A stretch of DNA of 64,000 nucleotides from an uncultured Eubacterium sp. (GCA_910577295.1 CAJTLS010000003.1:9630-73629); one strand, 5' to 3'; shown: positions 1-10,112, counted from the stretch's first letter. Notes: generated by a model not told the origin, from the letters alone. Numbers and translations: made by a program.

Positions 1-1
1 A

Positions 2-2254
2 CCAAAGCTGAAAGGCGTTTCCGTACAGGTAGGAAAGACAAAGAAAGTTACGGTAAAAGGGGTAAAGGCCAAGAAAATCAAAAAAACGAAATGGTCTTTG
101 GCAAAGAAAGGGAAAAAGATTATCGCTCTTTCCAAGAAAAAGAAAAATAGTGTAACTGTTAAAGGTAAAAAAGCAGGTAGTGCAAAGCTGACCGCTAAGA
201 TTAAAGTTGGTAAAAAGACTTATAAGAAGACATGTACCGTTAAGGTAAAGAAAGCATCGGCTAAAACGACGCCAACACCACCAAATAGCGGCACAAATGC
301 GACACCGACACCACCAAACGGCGGCCAAAATGCAACACCGACAGGTGGCGACGGCCCTACAGCAACACCGACACCGGGCGGCGGACTTCGCAAACTGGAT
401 GAGAGTTACAAGACAGCTACCGCACCAAAACAGTTGGATCCGAATACATTGCCGACGACACCACCGAGTCCGGCAGTAGACCCAGCAACGGCAGTAGCTT
501 ACGAAGAAGACTTTGAGGGACTTGAGATTGGTACGAAGAAGAGTGCCTGTGATACTACGGAAGAATGTCCGGACGGTATCAACCGCTTTATCCTTCGTTC
601 CTCTGCAGAGGATAACAACACGGATAAGGATTATCTGGAAGTTATTGATGCCAAGGATGTACCGGAATCAACGAACAGCGCTTATAAACCGCGTACTGGT
701 AAAGTATTGAAGTGCTATCGTGATAAGGATTCTAAAGAGTGGCAGGGACCGATGATAAACCTGAAAGGCAAATTGGAAGCTGGCGCTACATATGAGGTAA
801 GTGTCTGGGCTTATAGTCCGACAAGCACGCTGAACTTCAACGAGCAGGTAAAAGCAACCGAGTTTACCGATGAGACATATGCTTATATGCCGGACCGTCT
901 GACAGAGACACGTTGGACATGTAAAGGCGTCTGGAAACAGTTCAAGGCGAACATAACTGTACCGGATGATATGTATTTCTATGGTTTCTATTTCCAGAGT
1001 GACGATACATCAAAAGGTGAAATCTATGTAGATGATGTTAAGATTACAAAAATAGGAGCTACAAGCAGCGATAAGAACATCGCTTCCCTGAAAGAAGTTT
1101 ATAAGGATATATTTCCGATTGTTGCAACCGGAACCGGTTCTGACGCAATCCTCGGAGATAAAGGTATTGAGTTCATTACGAACCAGTACAATGCCATTAC
1201 ACCGGGTAATGAAATGAAACCGGAATCTATCATGGGTAAAAAAGAAATGACAGAGATTACGGTAGAAGAGGCAAAGGCAAAAGGCTTCCATATTCCGGAA
1301 GGTTATGAGCAGGATGAAGACAATAAGAACTCCGAAGGAAAAGTTGTACTTCCTGACTTGAAACTGGATATGATTGACAAGATTTTGGAGGTTTGCCATG
1401 AGAAAGGTCTGAAACTTCGCGGACATACGTTGTGCTGGCATGCACAGATGCCTACTTATTTCTTCCAGAAAGCATGGAGACCGACAGCAAGTAAGAAGTA
1501 TAATACTTCAAAAGAAAATATGGACCGCCGTCTGGAGTACTTTGTAAAATCCACGCTTGAGCATATCGTAAAGAAAGATTTGGAACTTGCCGGCAACGAC
1601 AAGAGCAAATGTGTACTTTATGCATATGATGCCGTAAATGAGTACTTGCACAGTAAAGGTGCACAGGGCACATATTTCCATACGATTTACAATACGCTTG
1701 ACCCTGAGGCAGGTACTGGCGTAACACTTCGTCCATCCTTTGTAAAGGATACCTTTAAGTGGGCACATGAAGTTTTGGAGAAGTATGACCGCAAAGATGT
1801 GAAATTGTTCTATAATGATTTCAACTGCTATCAGTGTCCAGAAGAAATTGTACATTTGATTGATTTCATTAATGAAGATGGCAAAATCTGCGACGGTATC
1901 GGAATGCAGTCCCACCTGACAACAGGTGATGCCGCTCATTCAGCGGATATGTATGCACAGGCACTGGAGTGCTTCCGTGTAAATATGCCGGAAATGGAAA
2001 TTCAGGTAACTGAGTTAGATGCTACCGTTAATGGTAAAACGGATCAGGATCAGGCTGCATACTATGACCAGATTATGGGTTCCCTTCTTCAGAGCAAGAA
2101 GAAAGGTGCAAATATTACCGGAATCGTTATCTGGAGTCTGCATGATGGTGTATCGTGGAGAGCAAGCGGTAAACCGTGTCTGTTCAGTGGATTGTTTGCA
2201 CCAAAATCAGCGTTCTATACAGTAATCGATTCGAAGAAACGCTATTGGGATTAA
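2..2254 (+). CDS. Secreted GH10 endo-beta-1,4-xylanase with Ig-like repeats and CBM (5' end outside window)
   Basis: The reading frame is open from base 2, so the N-terminus lies upstream. Counting from a TTG at 98, the order is: lysine-rich bacterial Ig-like segment (to about residue 50), a Thr/Pro/Gly linker with repeated 'ATPTP' motifs, a CBM4/9/22-type carbohydrate-binding module (about 138-320), and a GH10 catalytic barrel (about 330-718). GH10 hallmarks seen are GNEMKPES, LCWHAQMP, the acid/base Glu in DAVNE (E515), the nucleophile Glu in QVTELD (E639) and VIWSLHDG. The family cleaves internal xylan beta-1,4 links. The modular architecture implies secretion or surface attachment, but any signal peptide is outside the window. 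A strong terminator follows directly. The enzyme family is certain; exact substrate specificity is inferred. Confidence 0.93.
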   Translation, partial: PKLKGVSVQVGKTKKVTVKGVKAKKIKKTKWSLAKKGKKIIALSKKKKNSVTVKGKKAGSAKLTAKIKVGKKTYKKTCTVKVKKASAKTTPTPPNSGTNATPTPPNGGQNATPTGGDGPTATPTPGGGLRKLDESYKTATAPKQLDPNTLPTTPPSPAVDPATAVAYEEDFEGLEIGTKKSACDTTEECPDGINRFILRSSAEDNNTDKDYLEVIDAKDVPESTNSAYKPRTGKVLKCYRDKDSKEWQGPMINLKGKLEAGATYEVSVWAYSPTSTLNFNEQVKATEFTDETYAYMPDRLTETRWTCKGVWKQFKANITVPDDMYFYGFYFQSDDTSKGEIYVDDVKITKIGATSSDKNIASLKEVYKDIFPIVATGTGSDAILGDKGIEFITNQYNAITPGNEMKPESIMGKKEMTEITVEEAKAKGFHIPEGYEQDEDNKNSEGKVVLPDLKLDMIDKILEVCHEKGLKLRGHTLCWHAQMPTYFFQKAWRPTASKKYNTSKENMDRRLEYFVKSTLEHIVKKDLELAGNDKSKCVLYAYDAVNEYLHSKGAQGTYFHTIYNTLDPEAGTGVTLRPSFVKDTFKWAHEVLEKYDRKDVKLFYNDFNCYQCPEEIVHLIDFINEDGKICDGIGMQSHLTTGDAAHSADMYAQALECFRVNMPEMEIQVTELDATVNGKTDQDQAAYYDQIMGSLLQSKKKGANITGIVIWSLHDGVSWRASGKPCLFSGLFAPKSAFYTVIDSKKRYWD

Positions 2255-2282
2255 ACAATCATACGATAAGTTATGAATTATG

Positions 2283-2333
2283 AGAAACTGCTAAGGGGCG
2301 TTCTTATAGAGCCGCCCCAGCAGTTTCTTTTTT
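2283..2333 (+). terminator. Rho-independent terminator of the xylanase gene
   Basis: GAAACTGCT pairs with AGCAGTTTC and an inner GGGCG/CGCCC helix extends the stem; a run of six T follows. It lies 29 bp after the xylanase stop codon. Confidence 0.9.
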
Positions 2334-2362
2334 GATGGAAATATGTTATAATGTAATGGTCT

Positions 2363-2387
2363 AGGGGACAAAAGGTATTTTGCCCCT
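2363..2387 (+). other. Leader hairpin upstream of yhaO
   Basis: AGGGG-AC-AAAA-GGTA-TTTT-G-CCCCT forms a stem-loop in the probable 5' leader of yhaO. A TATAAT at 2347-2352 could be the -10 element, but no convincing -35 was found. A second short GC stem (TCCGCC/GGCGGA) follows at about 2396-2409. No known riboswitch fold was recognised. Confidence 0.35.
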
Positions 2388-2443
2388 GACTTAAATCCGC
2401 CGAGGCGGATACCGTATATTATCACCAGAGAGGGGAATGCCCT

Positions 2444-3550
2444 GTGAAACTTATACATTGTGCTGATTTACATTTGGATTCGGCGATGACAACACATCTG
2501 TCAAAAGAAAAGGCGCGGGAACGCAAAGCGGAGCTGCTTCGCACTTTTGGGCGGATGGTAGAATATGCAAGGGAGAATGAGGTTGAGGCAATTTTGATTG
2601 CGGGAGATCTTTTTGACAGAAAAAATGTATCGGCAACTGCCCGAAAGGCAGTCAGACAGGCAATAGAAGAGAATGAGGAAATTACATTTTATTATTTGCA
2701 GGGAAATCATGACGAAAATTTCTCCGCAGCAGAAGAGCAGAGTTTGCCGGTCAACTTAAAACGGTTTGGGGAAGAATGGCGCAGTTATATAAGAGAAGAA
2801 GAGGGAAAGCGTCTGGTTATTTCGGGATTGGAACTGACAAAAGAGAATGCTGATTATGCCAGCCATTCGCTGTCGCTGAATTTAAAGGATTTTAATATTG
2901 TCATGCTTCACGGACAGGAATCCGAACACGAGTCGAGAGACAGGACAGAGGTGATTCCGCTCAGTCATATGCGGAACAAAGGTATTGATTATTTAGCTTT
3001 GGGCCATGTTCATGCATACAAAAAGGAGCGTCTGGATTCTCGGGGAACTTACTGCTATGCCGGATGTCTGGAGGGGCGGGGGTTTGATGAATGCGGCGAG
3101 CATGGTTTTGTTCTTTTGGATATTGATTTGCAGCAGGGTATGTATTCGTCTGTATTTGTGCCATTTGCATATCGGAATTTGTATGAGGTTCCGGTTGATA
3201 TTAGCGATTGTATGAATACAAGCGAGATTATGCGCTGTGTAGAGGAGCGGTTGCAATTGTTGTCTTATGATAAACGACATCTGCTCCAGATTGTTTTACA
3301 GGGAATGGTCGATATAGAGTGTGAAAAAACCTTGGATTATCTTGTGAATTGGCTGAAGGACGAATACTATTTTGTTCGTGTTCGGGATAATTCCAGTATT
3401 CGTGTTGACTATGATTCGTTTGCTTCTGATATATCGCTGAAAGGAGAGTTTGTGAGAACTGTTCGGGCCGGAGAAGATATGTCGGAAGAGGAGAAAGGGG
3501 CTATTATCCGCTTTGGCATTCAGGCTTTGGCTGGGGAAGAGATAGATTAA
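2444..3550 (+). CDS. yhaO: YhaO/SbcD-like metallophosphoesterase DNA nuclease subunit
   Basis: This 368-aa protein starts at GTG 2444, behind an AGAGAGGGG ribosome site. Calcineurin-like phosphoesterase motifs appear in order: the N-terminal D-H metal motif (CADLHLDS), GDLFD, GNHD, a later LHG and GHVHAYK. These provide the two-metal centre of Mre11/SbcD-type nucleases. The SbcC-like ATPase gene follows 26 bp later, as in the Bacillus yhaO-yhaN pair, so the two very probably form a DNA end-processing complex in the cytoplasm. The nuclease family is clear. Assignment to YhaO rather than SbcD rests on the short length and the partner's architecture. Confidence 0.85.
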   Translation: MKLIHCADLHLDSAMTTHLSKEKARERKAELLRTFGRMVEYARENEVEAILIAGDLFDRKNVSATARKAVRQAIEENEEITFYYLQGNHDENFSAAEEQSLPVNLKRFGEEWRSYIREEEGKRLVISGLELTKENADYASHSLSLNLKDFNIVMLHGQESEHESRDRTEVIPLSHMRNKGIDYLALGHVHAYKKERLDSRGTYCYAGCLEGRGFDECGEHGFVLLDIDLQQGMYSSVFVPFAYRNLYEVPVDISDCMNTSEIMRCVEERLQLLSYDKRHLLQIVLQGMVDIECEKTLDYLVNWLKDEYYFVRVRDNSSIRVDYDSFASDISLKGEFVRTVRAGEDMSEEEKGAIIRFGIQALAGEEID

Positions 3551-3576
3551 AAACGTTCAGAAATGGAGATACAGAT

Positions 3577-6222
3577 ATGAAACTGATAAGCGCCAGAATA
3601 GAAAATTTCGGTAAGCTGAGCGACGTCTCATTTGATTTTTCAGAGCATTGTCAAGTATTTTGTAAGGAAAACGGATGGGGAAAGAGTACGTTGGCGGCTT
3701 TTCTGTGCGTCATGTTTTATGGTTTTGACGGAGAGAAAAGAAGAGATGAACTTGTGAATGAGAGAAAGCGTTATCAGCCGTGGCAGAAAGGAACTTACGG
3801 CGGAAGCGTTGTTTTTGCTGTGGGCGGTAAAAGCTATGTAATGACAAGAATTTTCGGGAAAAAAGAGGCGGAAGATGAGTTTCGTCTGCGCAGTCTGGAT
3901 ACCAATCTGGAAACGGCAGATTACAGTAAGAATATTGGCGAGGAGTTATTTCTGATAGACAGGGAATCGTTTCGCCGCACTATTTTTGTCTCCCAACAGG
4001 ACTGTGAAACTTATGCGACCGACGCTGTTAATGCCAAAATAGGGAATCTGATTCATCAAAGCGATGACCTTAATAATTTTGCCGCTGCGATATCCAGACT
4101 AAAGGATCTTACGAATAGCATGCGGCCGAATCATAAAAAGGGGTCGCTGAACCGCTTAAAAGAAGAAATGGCGGATTTGGAAAATCAAATTCGCAGCGAA
4201 GAAATCTTATCCAAAAGAATGGAAGAGACGGATTGTCTGCGTCTGGAACAGGTGGAAAAGAGTAAAAATCTGCAAAAAGAGCTGATGCAGATGGAAAAGA
4301 GACAGCAGGCGCTGTCAGGGGAATTGGATTTACAGAGTGTTCGCACGGAGTATAAAAGTCTCTGTGCTCTTTGCGATGAAGAGAAAAATAATTTGGACAT
4401 GGTGGCAGGGCGTTTTCTTCGACCGGATGCGATTCCATCTGAAGAAGAAGTGGAGGAATATCAGGAGCGGGAGAAGAACTGCCGGAAACTGGCAGATTTT
4501 ATTAAAGCGAACGAATTATCGGAGCAGGAGCGGGAACAGTATTATCTCCTGACAGAGAGATGGGGCGGGCAGTATCCCGCCGAAGAGCGAATTGCAGAAC
4601 TGGAACTTGATAACCAGAAGCTTGGCAGGCTGCGGAGAGAGATGGCTTCTTATGCACTGACGGCAGAGGAAGCAGAGTACATAGAGAAGGTGAAAAAACA
4701 ATATCAGGGCGATGTACCATCTGTGGATGTTGTCGGGGATATGCAGAGAAGTCTGCGGGAGGCGAGACAAAAGGAAGAGACATTGACGGCAAAAAAGGCG
4801 ACGCTGGCGATGTTGTCACAGATGGAGAACGATAAAAAGAGCATATTACCGTTACTTCTCGTCAGTATCCCCGCACTTTTGTTTGCTGTGGCAGTGATGA
4901 TGTTTTATCTTGCCGCCGGTATGGTTTTGCTCGCAATAGAAGCTGTCGGTATCGCATTTGCTATTATGCATAGAGGGAAGCGCGTATCGGCCGGAGCGGA
5001 AAACAGGGAATTGCGGGAGCTGCGTGAACAGGTGGTGCAAGACGAACAGTTTGTAGCGATAACATACGACAATATATATAATTTTATTTCAAAATATGAG
5101 CAGGACGCAGAACGGGATAAGCTGGAACCGCTTTTAGATTCATGGGCGCGCAGGATACGAAGATATCAGGAGTTGTCGGAGAAGAGAGGCGATACCGACG
5201 GGCAGGAAAATGAGCGGCATGCGCAGCAGTTAGCGGCTTCCATCCGCGCTTTCCTGCAGCAATTTGTCCCGGAAGTACAGGAAGAGGAAAGCTGGGCGAC
5301 CCAGCTTGCCGCCTTGCGTGTGGAGTGTGCCAATATGAAACGCTGGACGGAGAAGAGAGACGATGATAAGAGGGCGAAAGAGGCTTATGAGGAGCAATTT
5401 GGCGAATTACGGACATATTTGACTTCACTGGGATACGGGGATGTTTCAGATACGGAACATATATTACAGGAATTATGGAAGAACGTGCGGGATTATGAGG
5501 CGGCGGTGGCGCGATATGATAAGGCGCTCGGGCGTAAGGAATTATTTGAGAAAGAGCATGACAGAGAAAGTCTGCTGCGTGAAAGTAAAGAAGAGGCAGA
5601 GGATGAATCTCTTGCGGAACTGACCGAAAAAATCCACGAGGCAGGTGAGCAGCAAAAAACGGTAGAGCAACTGATTCGACAATATGAGAGTCGTTTGCTG
5701 CAAGATATGGAACAATGGGACTTGCTGCAGGAGATGAAAGCGGAGCTTGAAGAAAAAAGAGAGCGTTATGAAGAGGGTTTGCAGAAATACGAGCGGCTTT
5801 GTAAAACAATGGAGTTACTTCAGGAAGCAAAGGCTCAATTGACGGCCAAATATCTGGAACCGGTAAAACGAGGGTTTCAGAAGTATTATCAGATGATGAG
5901 CGGAGAGGGGGCAGAAGGGTATCAATTCGACGCAGATGTGAATCTGACCGTAACCGAACATGGACTGCAGCGTGAAACAAGATTTTTGAGCGAGGGGTGT
6001 CAGGATTTAGTTGGCATTTGTACGAGACTTGCGTTCGTGGATGCCATGTATCAGAAAGAGAAACCGTTTCTGATTATGGATGACCCGTTTGTCAACTTAG
6101 ATGCGGAGAAGACAAAACGGGCGCTGAATTTTTTGGAATGCATAAGCAGAGATTATCAGGTCGTATATTTTAGCTGTCATACAAGCCGGACAGGAAATAA
6201 AGACGGACAAGCGCCCTTATAG
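3577..6222 (+). CDS. yhaN: YhaN/SbcC-like AAA ATPase with long coiled coil
   Basis: An 881-aa SMC/Rad50-type protein. The N-terminal ATPase half carries the Walker A motif ENGWGKST near residue 29. The C-terminal half carries a signature-like FLSEGCQDL and Walker B FLIMDDPFVNLD. Between them are several hundred residues of Glu/Lys/Gln-rich coiled coil. Unlike classical SbcC it has two hydrophobic segments in the middle (about residues 426-466) that look membrane spanning, a feature of the YhaN type, and no CxxC zinc hook was seen. It is co-transcribed with the upstream nuclease, so a role in DNA repair or foreign DNA processing at the membrane is inferred. Confidence 0.82.
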   Translation: MKLISARIENFGKLSDVSFDFSEHCQVFCKENGWGKSTLAAFLCVMFYGFDGEKRRDELVNERKRYQPWQKGTYGGSVVFAVGGKSYVMTRIFGKKEAEDEFRLRSLDTNLETADYSKNIGEELFLIDRESFRRTIFVSQQDCETYATDAVNAKIGNLIHQSDDLNNFAAAISRLKDLTNSMRPNHKKGSLNRLKEEMADLENQIRSEEILSKRMEETDCLRLEQVEKSKNLQKELMQMEKRQQALSGELDLQSVRTEYKSLCALCDEEKNNLDMVAGRFLRPDAIPSEEEVEEYQEREKNCRKLADFIKANELSEQEREQYYLLTERWGGQYPAEERIAELELDNQKLGRLRREMASYALTAEEAEYIEKVKKQYQGDVPSVDVVGDMQRSLREARQKEETLTAKKATLAMLSQMENDKKSILPLLLVSIPALLFAVAVMMFYLAAGMVLLAIEAVGIAFAIMHRGKRVSAGAENRELRELREQVVQDEQFVAITYDNIYNFISKYEQDAERDKLEPLLDSWARRIRRYQELSEKRGDTDGQENERHAQQLAASIRAFLQQFVPEVQEEESWATQLAALRVECANMKRWTEKRDDDKRAKEAYEEQFGELRTYLTSLGYGDVSDTEHILQELWKNVRDYEAAVARYDKALGRKELFEKEHDRESLLRESKEEAEDESLAELTEKIHEAGEQQKTVEQLIRQYESRLLQDMEQWDLLQEMKAELEEKRERYEEGLQKYERLCKTMELLQEAKAQLTAKYLEPVKRGFQKYYQMMSGEGAEGYQFDADVNLTVTEHGLQRETRFLSEGCQDLVGICTRLAFVDAMYQKEKPFLIMDDPFVNLDAEKTKRALNFLECISRDYQVVYFSCHTSRTGNKDGQAPL

Positions 6223-6234
6223 GAGGGCGTTTGT
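6207..6234. terminator. Bidirectional terminator between yhaN and prmA
   Basis: ACAAGCGCCCT pairs with AGGGCGTTTGT across a 6-nt loop; the yhaN stop codon lies in the loop. The genes converge with a 17-bp gap, so the hairpin could serve both strands. There is no long T tract. Confidence 0.6.
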
Positions 6235-6239
6235 CAACT

Positions 6240-7196
6240 TCACCTGTAAGTTGTAATGAAACAGCACCATTCTTTCATATGTTCTACTGACAGTATATCA
6301 AAATTATTTTCTGTCAGGGCTTCCCTTACTTCCTCTTCCTTTGTGTTTAATATGCCGGAAGTAATATAGATTCCGCCCTTTTTCAAATGTTGCCCGATAA
6401 CGGCGGTCAGGGGGATGATAACATCGGCAAGGATATTGGCTACGACAATGTCATGGTTTGTTCCGGCTCTTACTTTGAGAAAGGCATTGGATATTAGATT
6501 TCCGTCATAAAGCGAGTATTTGTTTGTGGGAATTTTATTGACGGCAAAGTTTTCTGCCGCAACTTTGACTGCCACTTCGTCGATATCAATAGCGGTGGCG
6601 TGTCCGGCTCCGAGCTTAATCCCCGCGATGGACAAAATACCGCTTCCGCAGCCGACGTCAAGGATGGAATCGCCGTCCTTGACATAAGTATCAAGAGCCT
6701 GAATACAAAGTCGGGTAGTCTCGTGGGAGCCGGTGCCAAAGGCAATACCCGGGTCGATTTCTATGAGAATATCCGTTTCTTTTTCTTGCTTATAGTCCTC
6801 CCAAGTCGGTTTAATAACAATATCTTTTGAGGCACGAAACGGCTTAAAGTAAGCTTTCCAGTTATTTATCCAGTCTTTATCTTCCGTCTCGGACAGGCTG
6901 ACGGTTCCCTTGCCGATTTCGCAGTATTCTTTTATCTCTTCAAAGATATCCTGGACCTGAAGCATAATTGTTTCCGGCACGCAATTTTCCGGTTCCATAT
7001 AGAAGTGTACTTTAGCTGTACCGTCATTGTCTTCCTCGTCGGGAAGAATGTCGACAAACATCTTTTCCTTATCGGCATCGGAAAGCGGCAGTTTGTCCTC
7101 AATCTCAATGCCCTCTACCCCTATTTCATTTAATTTATAGCTGAGGATATCAACTGCTTCCGTATGGGTGTCAAGTGTAAAACGAATCCATTTCAT
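6240..7196 (-). CDS. prmA: Ribosomal protein L11 methyltransferase
   Basis: 318 aa, the family's usual length, with an AAAGGGG ribosome site before ATG 7196. The PrmA motif GIAFGTGSHETT is at about residues 150-161 and the SAM-binding loop DVGCGSG at 180-186. An acidic IDIDEVAV and the VVANILADVI motif follow. The enzyme trimethylates lysines and the N-terminus of ribosomal protein L11, using SAM in the cytoplasm. It is transcribed divergently from recJ, with about 140 bp between them, and converges on yhaN. Confidence 0.95.
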   Translation of the reverse strand: MKWIRFTLDTHTEAVDILSYKLNEIGVEGIEIEDKLPLSDADKEKMFVDILPDEEDNDGTAKVHFYMEPENCVPETIMLQVQDIFEEIKEYCEIGKGTVSLSETEDKDWINNWKAYFKPFRASKDIVIKPTWEDYKQEKETDILIEIDPGIAFGTGSHETTRLCIQALDTYVKDGDSILDVGCGSGILSIAGIKLGAGHATAIDIDEVAVKVAAENFAVNKIPTNKYSLYDGNLISNAFLKVRAGTNHDIVVANILADVIIPLTAVIGQHLKKGGIYITSGILNTKEEEVREALTENNFDILSVEHMKEWCCFITTYR

Positions 7197-7338
7197 GGCG
7201 AATCCCCTTTCTGTCGTATGTTATGTTTTCTATTGTATCGGGATTGGCATAGAAAATCAAGGGGAAAAAGGAGTGGTATAATTAAGAAAAATAGACTATA
7301 CTCAGAGGTAGAGAACAAGCAGAAGGAGAAACATACAT

Positions 7339-9081
7339 ATGCGTGAACGATGGATACTGGAGACAAAGAAGGCGGATTTTGAAGGTCTGGCCGGCAAACT
7401 TTCCGTGCCGCCCCTACTGGTGCGCTGCATGGTAAACCGCGGCTTAGAGACAGAGGAGGAAATGCGGCGCTATCTGTACGGCGGGTTAGAAGATTTGCAC
7501 GACCCCCGACAGATGAAAGGTGTTTTGGAAGCGGTAGAACTGCTGCGGCAGACAGAAGCACGGGGGGAGAGAGTCGGCATTGCTTCTGATTTTGACTGCG
7601 ATGGTATTTTTTCTGCTTATATTTTGTGGCTTGGATTTCGGCAGGTTGGGCTTACGGGAAACATATATACGCCTGACCGCATAATTGAGGGCTATGGATT
7701 AAACCGGCGTATCGTAAATGAGGCAAAGGCGGCGGGAGTGACTGTGCTTGTGACGTGTGACAATGGAATAGCGGCAAACGAAGCGGTGACGTATGCGAAA
7801 GAGCAGGGGATGGCGGTAATTGTTACCGACCACCACGAAGTTCAGGAAGAATTGCCGCCGGCCGATGTGATTGTCGATCCGAAGCAGGACGGGGAGACTT
7901 ATCCGTTTTGTGGGCTTTGCGGCGCCGGCGTGGCATTCAAGCTGATTTGCGCACTGTATGATGCCTGTGGTGTGGTTGAAGAGGAAAAATGGAAGTTATT
8001 AGAATACACAGCGATTGCCACGGTGGCTGATGTGATGGAGCTGCGAGATGAGAATCGCATTCTTGTGAAATGTGGTTTGCAGCAGTTGGAGAAGACTTCT
8101 CATGTCGGATTACGAGCCTTGCTGGAAGTTCAGGGAATGGCTGGAAAACGTCTTAATGCCGGACATATTGGGTTCGTGATTGGCCCCTGTTTTAATGCAG
8201 CGGGGCGTATTTCAACGGTCGCGGCGTCGTTTGATTTGCTGATGGAAACGGAGTACGGGGAGGCACTTAAGAAAGCGCAGAAGTTAAAGGAGATTAATGA
8301 GGCGAGAAAAGCGATGACGGAAGAAGGGGTAAAACAGGCCTTTGCGATGTTGGAGGACAAACCGCTGAGTGACGTGCTCGTTCTTCTGCTTCCCGATGTT
8401 CACGAGAGTCTGGCTGGTATTGTGGCGGGGAGGATAAAGGAGAATACGGGTCATCCGGTGATTGTATTCACACGTATATCGGACGGTAACGTAAAAGGCT
8501 CCGGCCGCTCGATAGAGGCGTATCATATGTTTCACGAACTGCTTTTGTGTAAGGACTTAATGAGCCGTTTTGGCGGGCACAAAATGGCCGCAGGGATGAC
8601 GCTGCCGGAAGCGAATCTGCCGGAGCTGACGAGGCGTCTGAATGAGCAGTCTGTCTTGTCCGCACAAGATTTCTGTCCGGTAGTGAAAATTGATGCGGCA
8701 ATGCCGGTTGGCTATGCGACCGAACGGCTTATAGAAGAGTTCGAGAGAATGGAACCCTTTGGCGTAGGGAATCCGAAACCGGTGTTTGCGGAACAGCATT
8801 TTTCCGTTTTGCGGGCACAACAGCTTGGTAAGGATGGCAATGTGCTGAAAATGCATGTGCAGAACCGTCTTGGAAATCGGTGCGAGGCCATGCTCTTTCG
8901 TGGGAAAGAGGAGTTTGAACAATTTCTTGTGGAAAACTTTGGCGAGCGGGAATTGAAGCGCATGTACGAGGGCAAGGAAAATGATATTGATGTGGCGTTT
9001 ACTTATTTTCCGATTTTAAATGAATTTCGTGGCAGCCGTACGGTACAGATACAGGTGAGCGGATATTGCCGCATTGAATAG
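7339..9081 (+). CDS. recJ: Single-stranded-DNA 5'-3' exonuclease RecJ
   Basis: 580 aa from ATG 7339, behind AGAAGGAG. The DHH-family motifs are intact: SDFDCDG (D84, D86, D88), TCDNGI, VTDHHE (D164-H165-H166), GPCFNAAGR, and the DHHA1 motif FGGHKMAAG. A C-terminal OB-like domain follows. RecJ degrades 5' single strands in recombination and mismatch or base-excision repair, with Mn/Mg ions. The glycosyltransferase gene begins 12 bp downstream, so the two are probably co-transcribed, though no functional link is evident. Confidence 0.94.
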   Translation: MRERWILETKKADFEGLAGKLSVPPLLVRCMVNRGLETEEEMRRYLYGGLEDLHDPRQMKGVLEAVELLRQTEARGERVGIASDFDCDGIFSAYILWLGFRQVGLTGNIYTPDRIIEGYGLNRRIVNEAKAAGVTVLVTCDNGIAANEAVTYAKEQGMAVIVTDHHEVQEELPPADVIVDPKQDGETYPFCGLCGAGVAFKLICALYDACGVVEEEKWKLLEYTAIATVADVMELRDENRILVKCGLQQLEKTSHVGLRALLEVQGMAGKRLNAGHIGFVIGPCFNAAGRISTVAASFDLLMETEYGEALKKAQKLKEINEARKAMTEEGVKQAFAMLEDKPLSDVLVLLLPDVHESLAGIVAGRIKENTGHPVIVFTRISDGNVKGSGRSIEAYHMFHELLLCKDLMSRFGGHKMAAGMTLPEANLPELTRRLNEQSVLSAQDFCPVVKIDAAMPVGYATERLIEEFERMEPFGVGNPKPVFAEQHFSVLRAQQLGKDGNVLKMHVQNRLGNRCEAMLFRGKEEFEQFLVENFGERELKRMYEGKENDIDVAFTYFPILNEFRGSRTVQIQVSGYCRIE

Positions 9082-9093
9082 GAGGAGCAGAGA

Positions 9094-10050
9094 ATGGTAG
9101 AAATCAGTTTATGCATGATTGTAAAAAATGAGGAAAAGGTGCTGGCAAGATGTCTGGACAGCATTGTTGGTCTGATGGATGAGATAATTATTGTCGATAC
9201 CGGTTCCTCCGATAAAACAAAAGAGATTGCCAGAAAATATACGGATAACATATATGATTTTGAGTGGATTGATGATTTTGCGGCGGCAAGAAATTTTGCC
9301 TTTTCCAAGGCGACGAAAGAATATATTTATTCGGCGGATGCCGACGAAGTTCTCGACGAAGAAAACTATCGGCGCTTTGCCGATTTAAAAGAGGTGCTTT
9401 TGCCGGAGATTGAGATTGTGCAAATGAAATATGGCAACCAGCTTGCCCACGGTACTGCCTACAATTTCGATGAGGAATACCGGCCGAAACTGTTCCGGCG
9501 TCTGCGGAGCTTTACGTGGATTGAGCCGGTGCACGAGCAGGTACGCCTCGACCCTGTAGTCTTTGATTCGGATATTGTGATTACCCATATGCCGCATGAG
9601 AATCATGCGAAACGGGATTTCCATGTTTTTCAGACGAAAATAGCACAGGGCGTCCGGCTCTCCAAACGGCTTCATCATATGTATGCGATGGAACTTTATA
9701 TTTCCGGTGATGCCGATGATTTGGCGCAGGCAGAGAGTTTTTTTGCGGAGAGCGCTGTTGATTCGGAGCGGAGTCTGGACGAGGTGAAAGAGGCTGCCTG
9801 TATCGTCTGCCGCAGCGCACGTATGCGGGGAGACAGCCATACGATCTTAAAGATGAGCTTAAAAGACCTTTTGACCGAGGGGTCGTCGGAGATGTGCTAT
9901 GAACTGGGAGAATATTTCTATGAGCGGGGCGATTATGCCGAAGCTGCCATGTGGTACTATAATGCGCTCAATGAGACGCAGAGTATTTTGAATATTCACA
10001 CGTCTGAGGACTGGCCGCAAGCCCGCCTGTCGGAGATCGAGCAGTTGTAG
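9094..10050 (+). CDS. Family 2 glycosyltransferase with C-terminal helical-repeat region
   Basis: 318 aa, with AGGAGGAG before ATG 9094. The N-terminal GT-A fold shows ISLCMIVKNEE, VDTGSSDKT and an SADADEVL metal-binding DxD-type motif, as in the SunT/WaaE-like GT2 branch. The C-terminal part (about 200-318) is helical and resembles TPR repeats (YELGEYFYERGDYAEAAMWYYNAL). Acceptor and sugar are unknown. Proteins of this architecture modify glycans or peptides in Clostridia. No other cell-surface genes are adjacent. Confidence 0.82.
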   Translation: MVEISLCMIVKNEEKVLARCLDSIVGLMDEIIIVDTGSSDKTKEIARKYTDNIYDFEWIDDFAAARNFAFSKATKEYIYSADADEVLDEENYRRFADLKEVLLPEIEIVQMKYGNQLAHGTAYNFDEEYRPKLFRRLRSFTWIEPVHEQVRLDPVVFDSDIVITHMPHENHAKRDFHVFQTKIAQGVRLSKRLHHMYAMELYISGDADDLAQAESFFAESAVDSERSLDEVKEAACIVCRSARMRGDSHTILKMSLKDLLTEGSSEMCYELGEYFYERGDYAEAAMWYYNALNETQSILNIHTSEDWPQARLSEIEQL

Positions 10051-10055
10051 GGTAG

Positions 10056-10076
10056 GATATCGTATGATACCCGCTG
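10056..10076 (+). repeat. Fragment resembling the 551-bp palindromic element
   Basis: This 21-bp stretch matches 56890-56910 in the right arm of the large palindrome at 19 of 21 positions (shared end ATGATACCCGCTG). It lies just after the glycosyltransferase stop codon. Confidence 0.45.
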
Positions 10077-10112
10077 TATGGATATCAGAGCTAACAACGG
10101 GGGAAATTTTTG

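Noticed and set aside
1010..1939. Overlapping minus-strand frames of 143 codons inside the xylanase gene
   Set aside because: Shadows of a strongly supported GH10 gene; no ribosome sites or family features.
5084..5980. 298-codon minus-strand frame inside yhaN
   Set aside because: Shadow of a coiled-coil gene; no ribosome site and no recognisable protein features.
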